Counted from the first letter of the stretch, positions 13,227 to 26,310 are shown. The stretch: DNA of 37,848 bases from Anaeromyces robustus (GCA_002104895.1 MCFG01000521.1:1-37848); one strand, 5' to 3'. Made by a program: numbers and translations. The notes: generated by a model not told the origin, from the letters alone.

Positions 13227-13294
13227 ATTCATAATCATTATCAGAATAAATGTATCCATTTTTTTAAAAAAAAAAAAAAACTATAAAAAATAAA

Positions 13295-13575
13295 CATCTT
13301 TCCTTAAATCTGTTGAACAAAAAAAAAAAAAACTTTAAAAAAAATACTAAATTAATAATTAAATAAAAAAAAAACAATAAAAATATAATAATATTAAATA
13401 TTTGGAAATAAAATAATTTAAAAAAAATAATAATAATAATAAAAATATTTCCTTAATCTGTTGAACAAAAAAAAAAAAAAAAAAAAAAAAACTTTATTAA
13501 AAATATTAAAATTAATAATTAAATAATATATAAAAATATTAAATATTTGGAAATAAAGTAATTTAAAAATTTTAT
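13295..13575 (+). repeat. Tandem duplication of about 145 bp upstream of gene A
   Basis: Two diverged copies run head to tail. Each starts near CTTAA(A)TCTGTTGAAC (about 13302 and 13452), continues through a poly-A run and AACTTTA, and ends TTAAATATTTGGAAATAAA. The second copy ends about 12 bases before the gene A start codon, so the duplication lies in its immediate 5' flank. Confidence 0.8.
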
Positions 13576-13586
13576 ACTAATTAATA

Positions 13587-16500
13587 ATGGTATTATTTAA
13601 TAATAAGACAGAAATTGAATTATTCTAAGCAATTTCGAATAAAGATTGTAATGATAATAAATTTGAAAATGTTTTAAAAAAGATAAATAATAATAAAAAA
13701 ATATTGAACTTAAATAAGCAATATAAAATACAAAATGATTCATATAAATTAAAATGTAATCTTTTTTATTTGGCTATTTTTAAAAACAATATTAAGATAG
13801 TTAAATCATTGATAAATTATGCCAATGAAAAGAATATTATATTAAATATTAATGAAAAAATAAAATATAGTTGTGATTATCCACTTTTAAAAGCTACGGA
13901 TTATAATAATATTGAAATAGTAAAATTATTAATTAATTATGCCAATGATAAGAATATTATTTTAGAAATTAATGATAAAGATATAAATGGATATTATCCA
14001 CTTTTAAAAGCTATTGATCAAAATAATATTGAAATAGTAAAATTATTAATTAATTATGCCAATGATAAGAATATTATTTTAGAAATTAATGATAAAGATA
14101 TAAATGGATATTATCCACTTTTAAAAGCTATTGAACAAAATAATATTGAAATGGTTGAATTATTGATTGAATACGCCAATAACAAAGAAATTGTATTAAA
14201 TATATACGATAAAAACAAATTTGGAAAGTCTTCGATTTTAATGGCTATTAATAATAATAATATTAAAATAATTCAACTGTTACTAAATTATTCTAGTGAT
14301 AAAAATATTATACTAGAAAATTACACTGATGATTTATTATTTAACGTTGCGATTAATAGAAATGATATTAAAATAGCTAATTTACTGATTGATTATGCCA
14401 ATGAAAAGAATATTACTCTAAATATTGATACAATATTATATGGAAAAAATCCACTTTTAGAAGTTATTAGTAATAATAATATTGAAATGGTTAAATTATT
14501 AATCAATTATTCCAATGAAAAAAATATTATATTAAAAATTAATGATAAAGATATATTTGGAAAATATCCACTTTTAGAAGCTGTTAAGATAAATAATATT
14601 GAAATAGTTAAATTATTGATTGATTATTCCAATATTAATAATATTATTTTGAATGTAAATGAAAAAATAAAATATACCCATGATAATCCCCTTTTAAAGG
14701 CTTTTGACAAAAATAATATTGAAATGGTTAAATTACTGATTAATTATGCCATTGACAAGAATATTATATTGGATATTAATGATAAAAGTGAAAATGGAAA
14801 TTATCTTCTTTTAAAATCAGTTGATAATAATAATATTGAAATGACTAAGTTATTGATTGATTATGCCAATACAAATAATATTATTTTGAATATAGATGAT
14901 AAAGAAAATAAAAATGGAGATTATCCACTTTTAAAGGCTTTTGACAATAATAATATTGAAATGGTTAAATTACTAATGAATTATGCCATTGACAAGAATA
15001 TTAGATTGAATATTAATGACAAAAATAAAAATGGAAATTATCTTCTCTTAAAATCTATTGATAATAATAATACTGAAATGACTAAGCTATTGATTGATTA
15101 TGCCAATGAAAATAATATTATTTTGAAAATAGATGATAAAGAATATAAAAATGGAAATTATCCACTTCTAATGGCTATTGACAATAATAATATTGAAATA
15201 ACTAAGATACTGATTAGTTATGCCAGTATATATAATATTATTTTGAAAATAAATGATAAAGAAAATAAAAATGGAAACTATCCACTTCTAATGGCTATTA
15301 GTAATAATAATATTGAAATAACTAAATTGCTAATTGATTATGCCAACAAAATTAATACTATTTTAAAAATTAATGCTAAAAATAAAATTGGAAGTTATCC
15401 ATTTCAAAAAGCTTCTAATTATAATAATATTGAAATAGTTAGGCTATTAAAAAACTATGCTTATGATCATAAAATAAAAATATTATTATATAAATTAAGT
15501 GATGTATCCCATGAAATCTATAATATTTTAATGGAAAAGGTAAATATTACATTTTGTAGATATTGAGTATATAAATATATATATAAATATATATAGTTAA
15601 TATATAAATTGAAAATTATAAATTTATATATATAAAGATATGAATATTTTATGAATTTAAATATTTTTATTAATATTTAAAATAATACTATTAATAACAT
15701 TATAACTTAATATTAATTTGTTTGTTATAATTACAAAGGATAAAAGAAAAACAAATGAACAAGAATTAAGAGAAAGAATTGAAAAAGAGTTAAGAAAAAA
15801 AATTGAAAAGGAAGTAAAGGAAAGTCTTGAAAGAAAATATAGAGAAAAGAGAAATAATGAACAACTTTTATCAAATATTTATAACAGTAGTAGTAATACA
15901 CAATTAAAAACACCAACCTTGATAATTGCTACAAGAGATTTCCAAGCAGAAGAATATGATCAATTAGATATTATAAAAGGTGAATTTTTAATGGTGACAA
16001 ATTGGTATGAAAAAGAAGGTTGGATTTTTGGATATAGAAAAGATCATCCAGAAGAAAAAGGACTATTTCCAAAAATTTTTATCAAGATATATAAAGAAGA
16101 AAATGAAAGTAATACATTGATTTATATATTTTTAATTTATATATATATATAATATAAAATTTATATTTTTATTTAAATATATAACCATTATATAAATTTT
16201 ATTAATATTTATTGATTAAAAAATAATTTTTTATAATATTTTTTATTATTACTTTATATATACATAATTATAATAATAATATAATAGATAATTCTACCAC
16301 TAAATTGTAAATATTTAATAAATATTAAGAAATATATAAAACAAATTTGAAATTAAATTTATTTAAACTAATTTTTAAAAAATATACTTACATATTATAT
16401 ATATATAATAAATTAATAAATTATAGTATTATTACTCCAGAATATAAAATTCAATTCGAAAATAAAATAAAAAAATTAAGATCTCAACTAGATATGCAAA

Positions 16501-18389
16501 GAGCAGAAACAAAACTAATAATAACAATTAATAGAAATAATTTATTTTATAATGCATATGAAATTTTCATGAATCATTCTCCTGAAGATTTAAAAAAAGT
16601 ATTAAGAATTAGATATGAAGGAGAAGAAGGATTAGATGCTGGTGGTTTATTAAGGTATTTTTTTATTTTATCTTTTTTATCATAATATTAAATTTTAATT
16701 ATATATAAAAATAATAAAATATTGTATATTAATATATATATATATTGTTTTTATTTATGTTTGATGTTTATAGAGATTTCTTTTATCAATTATCAAAAGA
16801 AATTGGAAATCCAAATTATTCACTTTTCCAATATTCAAATGATAATTTATATGAATTATCCATTAATCCAGCATCTTATACTGTTTATCCTAATCATTTA
16901 AATTATTTCAAATTTATTGGTCGTATTTTAGGATTATCTATATTCCATAAACAATACCTTTCTGTCAATTTTACTATATTATTTTATAAAAAATTACTTG
17001 ATATACCACTTGAAATTTCAGATTTAGAATTTATTGATCCTGAAATTTATAAAAATATTAATTGGTTAAAGTAAAATATTTATTTTAATATATTTTAATT
17101 ATATTTTAATACATATATAATTATAAAATAATATATTAATAAATAAAAAAAAATAATTAAATATATATATTAAATGTTTTATTATTTAATATTTAATAAT
17201 GTTATTATTAATTATAATTAGGGAAAATGAAGAAACAGAAAATTTATGTTTAACGTTTTCTATTGATACTGAAGATTGTTTTGGTACTCATAAAAAAGTT
17301 GAATTAAAGCCAAATGGAGCATCGATAGATGTCAATGACTCTAATAAAAATGAATATATAGAGTAAATATAAATATTTAAACTTATATATATATATATTA
17401 CCTTTGATTCATACTCATCAATAAATAAAATTATATATATTATAATGAAAATGACTAAATATATTTATATACTTATTAATATTAGGTTGTTAGTTAAATA
17501 TAAATTAAATAATTTAAATGATAAAGAACAATTTGAAGCCATAAAAGAAGGATTTTATGAAATCATTCCAAAAAATATAAAATCAATAATTAACGAATTT
17601 GATTTAAAAGTAAAAATAATTATTATTATTATTATTATTATTATATTAATATATATGTATATATTTTTAAAACTATATATAATAATTTGATTATAATAAT
17701 TAATCAATTATTTTTATTTTTAAATATATTAAATAACAAATAGTATTTAATATCAGGAATTAATGAAATAGATGTGAATGATTGGGAAAATAACACAGAT
17801 TATGAAGGTTATACTAAAAATGATATAACAATCGTTAACTTTTGGAAAGTAAATATTATATATTATTTTTTATTTATAATAAAAAAAGTTTTTTTAATAA
17901 ATATGAACTAAATTATTATTATCAAAAATATTTTATATAAATAGTGTGTTAGAGATTTTAAACCAGAAAAACAAATGAAATTACTTCTTTTTGCAACAGG
18001 TAATTCGCAAGTTCCAGTAACTGGATTTAAAGATCTTCAAGGAAGTGGAAAAATACAACATTTTAAACTTAAAAGAGTAGGAACTCCAAACGATTTACCT
18101 ATAAGTCACACCTGGTATAATTTTTATTTTTCTTTTAATAATAATAATAATAAATATATATCATATAAAATAATTTATTTATTTATTTATTTATTTATTT
18201 ATTGAAAAAAAATACTAACATATATGTAATTATCATTATTATTATCAATATAAATAAAATACTGAAAAATTCATTTCATTCATTAGTTTTAACCGTATTG
18301 ATTTACCTCCTTATACCACATATACCCAATTAAAACAAAAATTATTATTAGCAATATCCGAAGGAATGGGTGGATTTTCTATGGAATAA
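13587..18389 (+). CDS. Gene A: ankyrin-SH3-HECT E3 ubiquitin ligase (stop at codon 14)
   Basis: Nine exons: 13587-15539, 15739-16108, 16441-16654, 16774-17070, 17222-17362, 17486-17609, 17744-17848, 17945-18114 and 18287-18389. They total 1158 codons, and all joins are in phase. Exon 1 encodes an N-cap and 15 ankyrin repeats of about 39 residues (PLLKAIDxNNIEIVKLLINY type). Exon 2 encodes a charged helix (about 655-690) and an SH3 domain (about 711-769: ATRDFQ, QLDIIKGEFLMV, GWIFGYR, KGLFPKIFIKI). Exons 3-9 encode a NEDD4-like HECT domain (about 800-1158: YEGEEGLDAGGLLR, FKFIGRILGLSIFH, EIDVNDW, and HTCFNRIDLPPY with catalytic Cys about 1125). HECT ligases take ubiquitin on this Cys and pass it to substrates; substrate binding by the ankyrin and SH3 parts is inference. 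The start matches genes B and C (MVxFN), but codon 14 is TAA (13626-13628). The next in-frame ATG (14151) would lose about three repeats. A separate HECT gene is possible but less likely, given phase and the fossils behind gene B. Confidence 0.9.
13905..14138 (+). repeat. Near-identical 117-bp tandem duplication inside the gene A ankyrin array
   Basis: Copies 13905-14021 and 14022-14138 differ, by eye, at a single base (GATCA versus GAACA near the end of each). Each encodes exactly one 39-residue ankyrin repeat. This near-identity, against diverged neighbouring repeats, indicates a recent gain of one repeat. Confidence 0.9.
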
Positions 18390-18802
18390 AAAAATATGAA
18401 TATAATAATATTAAAAAAATAATAATATTTAAAGAAAATTAAATATTACAAAAAAAAGATTCAATAATAATATAATCAATTAATATAAAAATATATATAT
18501 ATATATATATATAAAATTCTATGCATTATTATACATTATTTAAATAAATGTATAGTTTATTTTATAATATATATATCATAATAAGAATATTGAAGTTGAA
18601 AAAAAAAAACGATATATGATCACTTTAATTTCAATGCATATATATAGATATTAAGAGATTTCTAAATTAAAAAATAACTTTTTGTATCATATATATGTAT
18701 TAATATAATTAATAAAGATACCACACTATAAAAAATAAAATATTAATACTAAATAAAAAAAAAATAAAAATATAAAATAAATATAAAAAATAAATGTAAA
18801 TA

Positions 18803-18840
<38 letters not shown>

Positions 18841-18903
18841 AATAAAAAATATTAATAAAAATCAATAAATTAACTAAAAATATAAATATATTATCAGTTT
18901 TTT
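18390..18903. other. Gene A 3' flank
   Basis: AT-rich intergenic DNA with (TA)n at 18490-18512 and a (TAA)n block near 18806-18838. No coding stretch is seen. Confidence 0.5.
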
Positions 18904-19157
<254 letters not shown>

Positions 19158-19222
19158 TATTTAATTATAAATAAAAAATAGATAATTCTAAAATGATCAT
19201 GAAAATTTATTAATTTTTCTTT

Positions 19223-19233
19223 AACTGCCTTTT
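19223..19233 (+). promoter_or_regulatory. AACTGCCTTTT motif upstream of gene B
   Basis: The same word as upstream of genes A and C, here 178 bases before the start codon. A nearby TTTCAATAAAACAAT (from about 19314) also resembles TTTCAACAAAACGAT upstream of gene C (from about 23086). Confidence 0.35.
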
Positions 19234-19400
19234 ATAATAAAAATATTTAATATTTTATTATAAAATAATGAAATTTCTTCTTTTAAAAAATTGAAAAAAT
19301 TCAAAAAAAAAAATTTCAATAAAACAATCTTAAATAATAAATTAATAAATAATAAAATTATAGAAAAATTTTTAAATTATATAATATATCATTAATAATT

Positions 19401-21055
19401 ATGGTATTATTTAATAACGATAAGATAGAAAAAGTATTATTGGATGCAATATCAAATAATAATTATTATGAATTTGAAAATATTTTAAAATATGCGAATA
19501 ATAAAAACAAAATCTTGAATTTAAATAAACAATATAAAATACGGTCAAATTATAATTTATATAAATTAAAATGTAATTTTATATACTTTGTTATATTTAA
19601 AAACAACATTAAGATGATTGAATCATTGATTGATTATGCCAATGAAAATAATATTATATTGAAAATTAATGATAAAAATAAATATGGAAATTATCCATTT
19701 TTAAAAGCTGTTAGTAAAAATAATGTTGAAATAATTAAACTATTGATTAATTATGCCAATAACAAAAACATAATATTGAAAATTAATGATAAAAATAAAT
19801 ATGGGTATTATCCACTTTTAGAAGCTATTGATAATAATAATACTAAAATAGTAAAATTATTGATTGATTATGCCAACAAAAATAATATTATATTGGAAAT
19901 TAATGATAAAAATGATAATGAAGAATGTATATTCTTAAAAGCTGTTAATAATAATAACACTGAAATTATTAAATTATTGATTGATTATGCCATTAGAAAT
20001 AATATTTTATTAAATAATCATATTAATGATTTATTTTGTAAAGCTGTTATTGGTAATAATGATGTTGAAATAATTAAATTATCGATTGATTATGCCAATA
20101 AAAATAATATTATTTTAGATATTAATAATAAAGATAAAAATGGAAACTTTCCACTTTTAAATGCTGTTATCAATAATAATATTGAAACAGTAAGATTATT
20201 GATTGATTATGCCATTAGAAATAATATCATATTAAATATCAATAAAAAAATGAAATATAAATATGATAATCCATTTTTAATGGCTTTCGATAAAAATAAT
20301 ACTGAAATGGTTAAATTATTAATTGATTATGCCAATAAAGAAAATATTATATTAAAAATTAATTATAAAAATGAATACGAAAAATATCCACTTTTAATGG
20401 CTGTCGATAACAATAATACTGAAATGACTAAATTATTGATAGATTATATCAATAACAAAAATATTATATCAAGAATCAATGATGAAGATGAAAACGGAAA
20501 TTATCCACTTTTAAAAGCTGTCGATAATAATAATACTGACATGGTTAAATTTTTGATTGATTATGCAAATGACAAGGATATTATATTAGAAATTAATAAT
20601 GAAAATGAAAATGGAAATTATCCACTTTTAAAGGCTGCTGAAAATAATAATACTAAAATGATTAAACTATTGATCGACTATACCGATAAAAATAATATAC
20701 TTTTGAAAATTAATCAAAAAAATAATCATGGATTTTCTCCACTTTGTATGGCTTCCAAATATAATAATATTGAAATAGCTAAATTATTAAAAAACTATGC
20801 TTACAACCATAAAATTATATTAAAATATGAATTAAGTGATATATCATATTATATATATGATATCTTAAAAGAAAAGGTAAATACATTGTAAAAATTAATA
20901 AATAAATAAATACTGTAAATTTATATATGTTAATATATAAATTATTAAATAAATGGAAAAAATGTTGATATATATATAAATGAATACATTAATAAATCTT
21001 TCTTGCCTATTAATATTTATAATATACAATTGCTTAATATAATAATCTAATACTA

Positions 21056-21095
<40 letters not shown>

Positions 21096-21572
21096 TAATT
21101 ATTTTTTACAATTTTAACAACAAAGGAAAATAAAGAAATAACTGAACAAAGATTAAGAGAAAAAATAGAAAAAGAACTAAGAGAAAGTCTTGAAAAAAAG
21201 TGTAAAGAAAAAATAAATAAAGAAGAATTTCTATCCAATATCAATAGCAGTTATAATATTAATGATAATAATATGCAATTAAAAACACCAACCTTGGTAA
21301 TTGCCACAAGAGATTTTCAAACAGATGAATATGATCAATTAAATATTATAAAAAATGAAATTTTATTAGTGACAAATTGGAATGAAAAAGAAGGTTGGGT
21401 CTTGGGTCATCGAAAAGGTCATCCAGAAAAAAAAGGGTTAATTCCAAAAGTTTTTATCAAGATTTATAATGAAAAAAATAAAAGTAATTCATTAACTGTT
21501 TATATTTATTATATATATATATATATATATAATATTATTATATATAAATATAGATATTATACACTTAATTAA
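19401..21572 (+). CDS. Gene B: ankyrin-SH3 protein, HECT lost
   Basis: Exon 1 is 19401-20876 (start MVLFNNDKIEKVLLDAISNN) and exon 2 is 21126-21572 if it runs to the first stop, giving about 640 residues. Exon 1 carries an N-cap and 11 Asn-rich ankyrin repeats. Its last six repeats match the last six of gene C more closely than gene A (for example INKKMKYKYDN against INKKMKFKYDN). Exon 2 encodes a charged helix (TEQRLREKIEKELRESLEKK) and an intact SH3 domain (ATRDFQTDEYDQL, EGWVLGHRKGH, KKGLIPKVFIKI). The gene A-type donor after SH3 (GTAATT at 21484) has no usable HECT exon to join, so translation should read into intron sequence and end at 21572. Ankyrin and SH3 are both binding modules, so it may act as an adaptor or compete with gene A for partners; this is inference. 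Confidence 0.8.
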
Positions 21573-21626
21573 AATATATTAACTAAAAAACAATTTTATA
21601 TATTGTTATTATATTTTATTTATATA

Positions 21627-21875
21627 AGAATATACATTTTAATTTGAAAATAAAATACATTATTTCAAACTCTAAAGAACAAAAAATTCAAACAGTTTTT
21701 CTATAAATCATATGGTATGAATAATGCTTCTCTTATATCAATATATTTATATTTAAACACAACTATTTTATATTAAAATATTTATAATACCAAAAAGATT
21801 ACATTTCTTGGTTTTAATCATTTTAATTTTACCTCCCAATATCACTTATACCCAATTAAAAAAGAATTTTCATAA
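21627..21875 (+). pseudogene. HECT exon fossils behind gene B
   Basis: About 21627-21680 aligns with the start of gene A exon 3 (AGAATATACATTTTAATTTG against AGAATATAAAATTCAATTCG). About 21806-21870 aligns with the last HECT exon: LPPNITYTQLKK matches gene A LPPYTTYTQLKQ. Here the acceptor has changed from TTAG to TTGG, and an extra T shifts the frame. Exons 4-8, with the part carrying most of the HECT fold, are missing. The copy therefore once encoded the full ankyrin-SH3-HECT protein and lost its middle by deletion. The exon 3 match is weaker than the last-exon match. Confidence 0.7.
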
Positions 21876-22269
21876 AATATAAAAAAATTAAAAAAAATAA
21901 TATAGAATAAATAATAAAAAATAAGAAAAATATCATATCTTAATATCAAATGAATTAATTAAAAATAAAAAAATATATATAACCACTTGAATAATACTTT
22001 ATTTTTATAATTTTTACCTTTTTATTATTCTTTTATATTACGGTTTTTTATTTCTATTTTTTTTATTATTATTTTGTATTATGTCATTTATTTTTTATAA
22101 TTATTTTGTATTAAGGCATTTATTTTTATTTTCGTTTTACTATTATTTTGTATTATAGCATTTTTCCCTTTATTTAACTAAATTTAAATATTTAAATAAA
22201 TAAAATAAATAATAAATCAAATATTATATATAGTAATATAAAAAATAATTTTATATTAATTTTTTTAAA

Positions 22270-22810
22270 ATGGTTAAATTATTAGAATTATTAGTTGATT
22301 ATATCGATGAAATTAATAATAAAATGAAAATAATGGAAAATTACCACATTTAATGGTTATAATAAAAATCATATAGAAATAATTAAATTTATATTAATGA
22401 CAAAAATAATTGAAATACAAATAAATTATTGAGTATGGAAAATACCAACTTTTAATGGCTAATAGTAATAATATTGAAGTGATTATATTATTAATTGATT
22501 ATGTCAAGGACAAGGATATTGTATTGGAAATAAATAATGAAACAAAAATGAAAACTATTACTTTTGAAGACTGTTGATAACAATAATATGATTAAATTAT
22601 TATTAATTGATTATTATAATAGCATGAATATTACTTTGAAATTAATGATAAAAATAAAAATGGAAATTATCTATTTCATATGGCTTCCAAGTAAAATAAT
22701 TTTAAAATAATTAAATTGTTAAAAAATGAAGTTTATGACCATAAATTTATATTGAAATATGGATTAAGTGATTTATTATATAGTATAATAATTTATGATA
22801 GATTATTATA
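22270..22810 (+). pseudogene. Ankyrin-array pseudogene
   Basis: Several broken ankyrin repeats in shifting frames. It begins at MVKLLELLVDYIDE (22270) and contains SNNIEVIILLIDYVKDKDIV and KTVDNNN pieces. It ends with the family's terminal block: MASK, a stop, NNFKIIKLLKN, then VYDHKFILKYGLSDL, matching gene B MASKYNNIEIAKLLKN and ILKYELSD. There is no N-cap start of the MVxFN type, and no SH3 or HECT follows. Multiple stops and frameshifts mark it as dead. Confidence 0.88.
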
Positions 22811-23285
22811 ATATAAAATTTATTATTTAATATAAAAAATAAAATATTAATTTAATAAATTAGTATTAAAAAAAAAAAAACCATTCGGTTCCACAAAAAA
22901 ATCATTTATAGAATAATCCATTTTATTATATCTATATCAATAACTTAAATTTATAAAATTTTTAAAATTTTTTAATAAATTAATATTAATTAAACTGCCT
23001 TTAAAAATAATATAACCCTTTTTCAAAAACTATAAAATAATAAAAAATTTACTATTTTAAATCCATGAAAAAAAAAAAAATAAGATTTTTCAACAAAACG
23101 ATATTTCATAATAATTAATAATATTTTATAAAAAAAAATTTAGATAATAAATAAAAAAATAATCAATAAATAATAATACCTCAATAAAAACATTATTAAA
23201 GTAAAATAAATAAAAATTTAATTATAAAGATATACAAAAAAAAAGAATAAAAAAAATTTATAATATAATAGTATCATCTTAAATT
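22811..23285. other. Gene C 5' flank
   Basis: AT-rich flank with poly-A runs and the shared AACTGCC word. No coding stretch is seen. Confidence 0.5.
22993..23003 (+). promoter_or_regulatory. AACTGCCTTTA motif upstream of gene C
   Basis: Shared with the flanks of genes A and B, here 293 bases before the start codon. It is either a conserved promoter word or inherited flank from duplication. Confidence 0.35.
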
Positions 23286-26083
23286 ATGGTATCATTTAAT
23301 GATAAAATTGAAATAAAATTATTGAAAGCAATATCAAATAATAATTGCTATGAATTTGAAAAAATTTTAAAAGATGTAAATAATAAAACTTTGAATTTAA
23401 ATAAACAATATAAAATACAAACTTATTCAAATTATAAAACATACAGAATAAAATGTAGTCCTTTATATTTGGCAATTTTTAAAAACGATACTACAATGGT
23501 TAAGTTATTGATAAATTATGCCAATGAAAATAATATTATATTAAATATTAATGAAAAGGTAAAAAATAAATGTGATAATCTACTTTTAATCGCTGTTAAC
23601 TCCAATAATATCGAAATAGTTAAATTATTGGTTGATTATGCCAATAACAAGAATATTAAATTGAAAATCAATGATAAAAATGAAAATGGATACTATCCAC
23701 TTTTAAATGCTGTTTATAATAACAATACTAAAATGGTTAAATTATTAATAAATTATACAAATAATAAAAACATTATATTGAAAATTAATACAAAAATACT
23801 TTTAAATTCAATTGATAAAAATTATATTGAAATGATTAAATTATTAATTGCTTATGCCAATGAAAAAAAAATTATATTAAAAATTAATGACAAAAATAAA
23901 TATGGTTATTATCCACTTTTAATTGCAACTATTAAAAATAACATTAATATAGTTAAATTATTGATTGATTATGCCAATGAAAATAATATCATATTAAATA
24001 TTAATGATAAAAATGAATATGGAAATTATCCACTTATGGAAGCTATTGATAATAATAATATTGAAATGGTTAAACTACTGATAAATTATTCTAATGACAA
24101 AAATATTATATTGAAAATAAATACAAAGTTACTTATAAATTCTATTGATAAAAATTATACTGAAATGGTTAAATTATTAATTAATTATGCAAATGAAAAG
24201 AATATTATATTAAATATTAATGAAAAAATGAAATATAAGTCTGATTATCCACTTTTAAAAGCTATTGATTATAATAATATTGAAATGGTTAAATTAATGA
24301 TTGATTACTCCAATAAAAATAATATTTTATTAAAAATTAATGACAAAAATAAATATGGATATAATCCTCTTTCATATGCTATTATTAATAATAATATTGA
24401 AATGGTTAAATTATTATTTACTTATTCCAACGATAAAAATATTATATTAAAAATTAATGATAAAAATGGAAATGAAAATTATCCACTCTTAGATGCTATT
24501 ATTAAAAATAATATTGAAATAATTAAACTATTGATTGATTATGCCAATGAAAATAATATAATTTTACATATTAATGATAAAAATATATTTTGGAAATATC
24601 CACTTTCAATAGCTATTGATAAAAATAATTCTGAAATAGTTCAATTACTGATTGATTATACCAAAACAAAGAATATAATTTTAAAAATTAATACAAAAGA
24701 TCTTTTAAATGCTATTGATAAAAATAATATTGAAATAGTAAAATTATTAATTAATTATGCCAATAAAAATAATATTATCTTAAAAATTAACGTATATGGA
24801 GATAATCCACTTTTAAAACCTATTGATAATAATAATACTGAATTGGTTAAATTATTGATAAATTATTATTTCAATAACAAGCATAGTATATTAAATGATG
24901 TTACATATAATTTATTACTAAAAGCTATAAATAATAATAATAATATTGAAATGATTAAATTTTTTATTGATTATGCAAATAAAAATAACATTATTATGAA
25001 TATTAATGACAAAGATAAAAATGGAAATTATCCCCTTTTAAATGCTGTTATTAATAATAATGTTGAAATTGTTAAATTATTAATTGATTATGCCAATGAA
25101 AAAAATATTATATTGAGTATCAATAAAAAAATGAAATTTAAATATGATAATCCATTTGTTATGGCTTTTGATAAAAACAATACTGAAATAGTTAAATTAT
25201 TGATTGATTATTTCAATAATAAAAATATTATATTAAAAATTAATTATAAAAATGAATACGGAAGATATCCACTTTTAATGGCTGCTGATAGTAATAATGT
25301 CGATATGGTTAGATTATTAGTAAATTATGCCAATGACAAAAATATTATAATGAAAATTAATGATGAAGATGAAAGTGGAAATTATCCACTTTTAAAAGCT
25401 ATTGGTAATAATAATATTGAAATAGTCAAATTATTAATTGATTATGCTAATAAAAATAATATTATAATGAAAATTAATGATGAAGATGAAAATTGGAATT
25501 ATCCACTTTTAAAAGCTATTGATAATAATAATACTGAAATAGTCAAAATATTGATTGATTATGCTAATAAAGGTAATATAACTTTGAAAATTAATCAAAA
25601 AAATAACGATGGATATTCTCCAATTTGTATGGCTTCCAAATATAATAATACTGAAATAGCTAAATTATTAAAAAATTACTCATACAATCATAAAATTTTA
25701 TTGAAATATGAATTGAATGAGGTATCCTATGACATTTATAAAATCTTAAATCCAAAAGTAAATATATTATAAATATTAATTAATATATAAATAAATTTAT
25801 AGATATATATAAAAATATTATAAAATTAATGATTTACGTTTTTTCTCTATATTATTATAATTTGATATATTATAATCTTCATAATATAATATTAAATATT
25901 AAATATTTAATATTATATTACTCATTTCTTACAATTTTAATAATAAAGGAAAACAAAAAAGCAACAGAACAAGAGTTAAATAACAAAATTGAACAAGAAA
26001 TAAAGGAAAGTTTTGAAAGAAAGTATAAGATGAAAAATATTAATGAAGAATTTTCACCAAATACAAATAATAATAATAAATGA
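23286..26083 (+). CDS. Gene C: long ankyrin-array protein, SH3 and HECT lost
   Basis: Exon 1 is 23286-25757 and exon 2 is 25949-26083, joined in phase 0 for 868 residues. It starts MVSFNDKIEIKLLKAISNNN. It has 20 ankyrin repeats, the longest array here. Three repeats (about the 3rd, 6th and 11th) are short, about 33 residues, ending KINTK and lacking the usual DKNxNGxYP turn. Long uninterrupted coding with no broken repeat suggests it is or recently was functional. Exon 2 encodes only the charged helix (TEQELNNKIEQEIKESFERK) and an Asn tail, then TGA at 26081, before a decayed SH3 sequence. Such a protein could bind partners but has no visible catalytic part. Intron 1 has the same position and phase as in genes A and B. 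Confidence 0.82.
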
Positions 26084-26310
26084 ACAAATATTAATTAATT
26101 AATAATATACAATCAAAACCATCACTACAAATGATATCCAAGTAAATAAATACCAATTAGATATTATAAAAGATGAATATTTAATAGTGATAAATTCAAA
26201 CAATAAAAAAAAAAATTAGTGTTTGGTCATAAAAAAAAACATCAAAAAGAAAAATGATCACTTTCTAAAAGTTTTCATCAAAATTTATTATGAAAACAAT
26301 ACATTTATAT
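26084..26310 (+). pseudogene. Decayed SH3 exon of gene C
   Basis: The DNA behind the gene C stop still aligns with the SH3 part of gene A exon 2: QLDIIKDEYLIVIN for QLDIIKGEFLMVTN, and KVFIKIYYEN for KIFIKIYKEE. The GW core is lost, and frame slips and stops interrupt it. No HECT remnant is visible further downstream. Confidence 0.85.

Noticed and set aside
16347-18205. Several short plus-strand frames as separate small genes
   Set aside because: They are single HECT exons of gene A, joined by in-phase introns.
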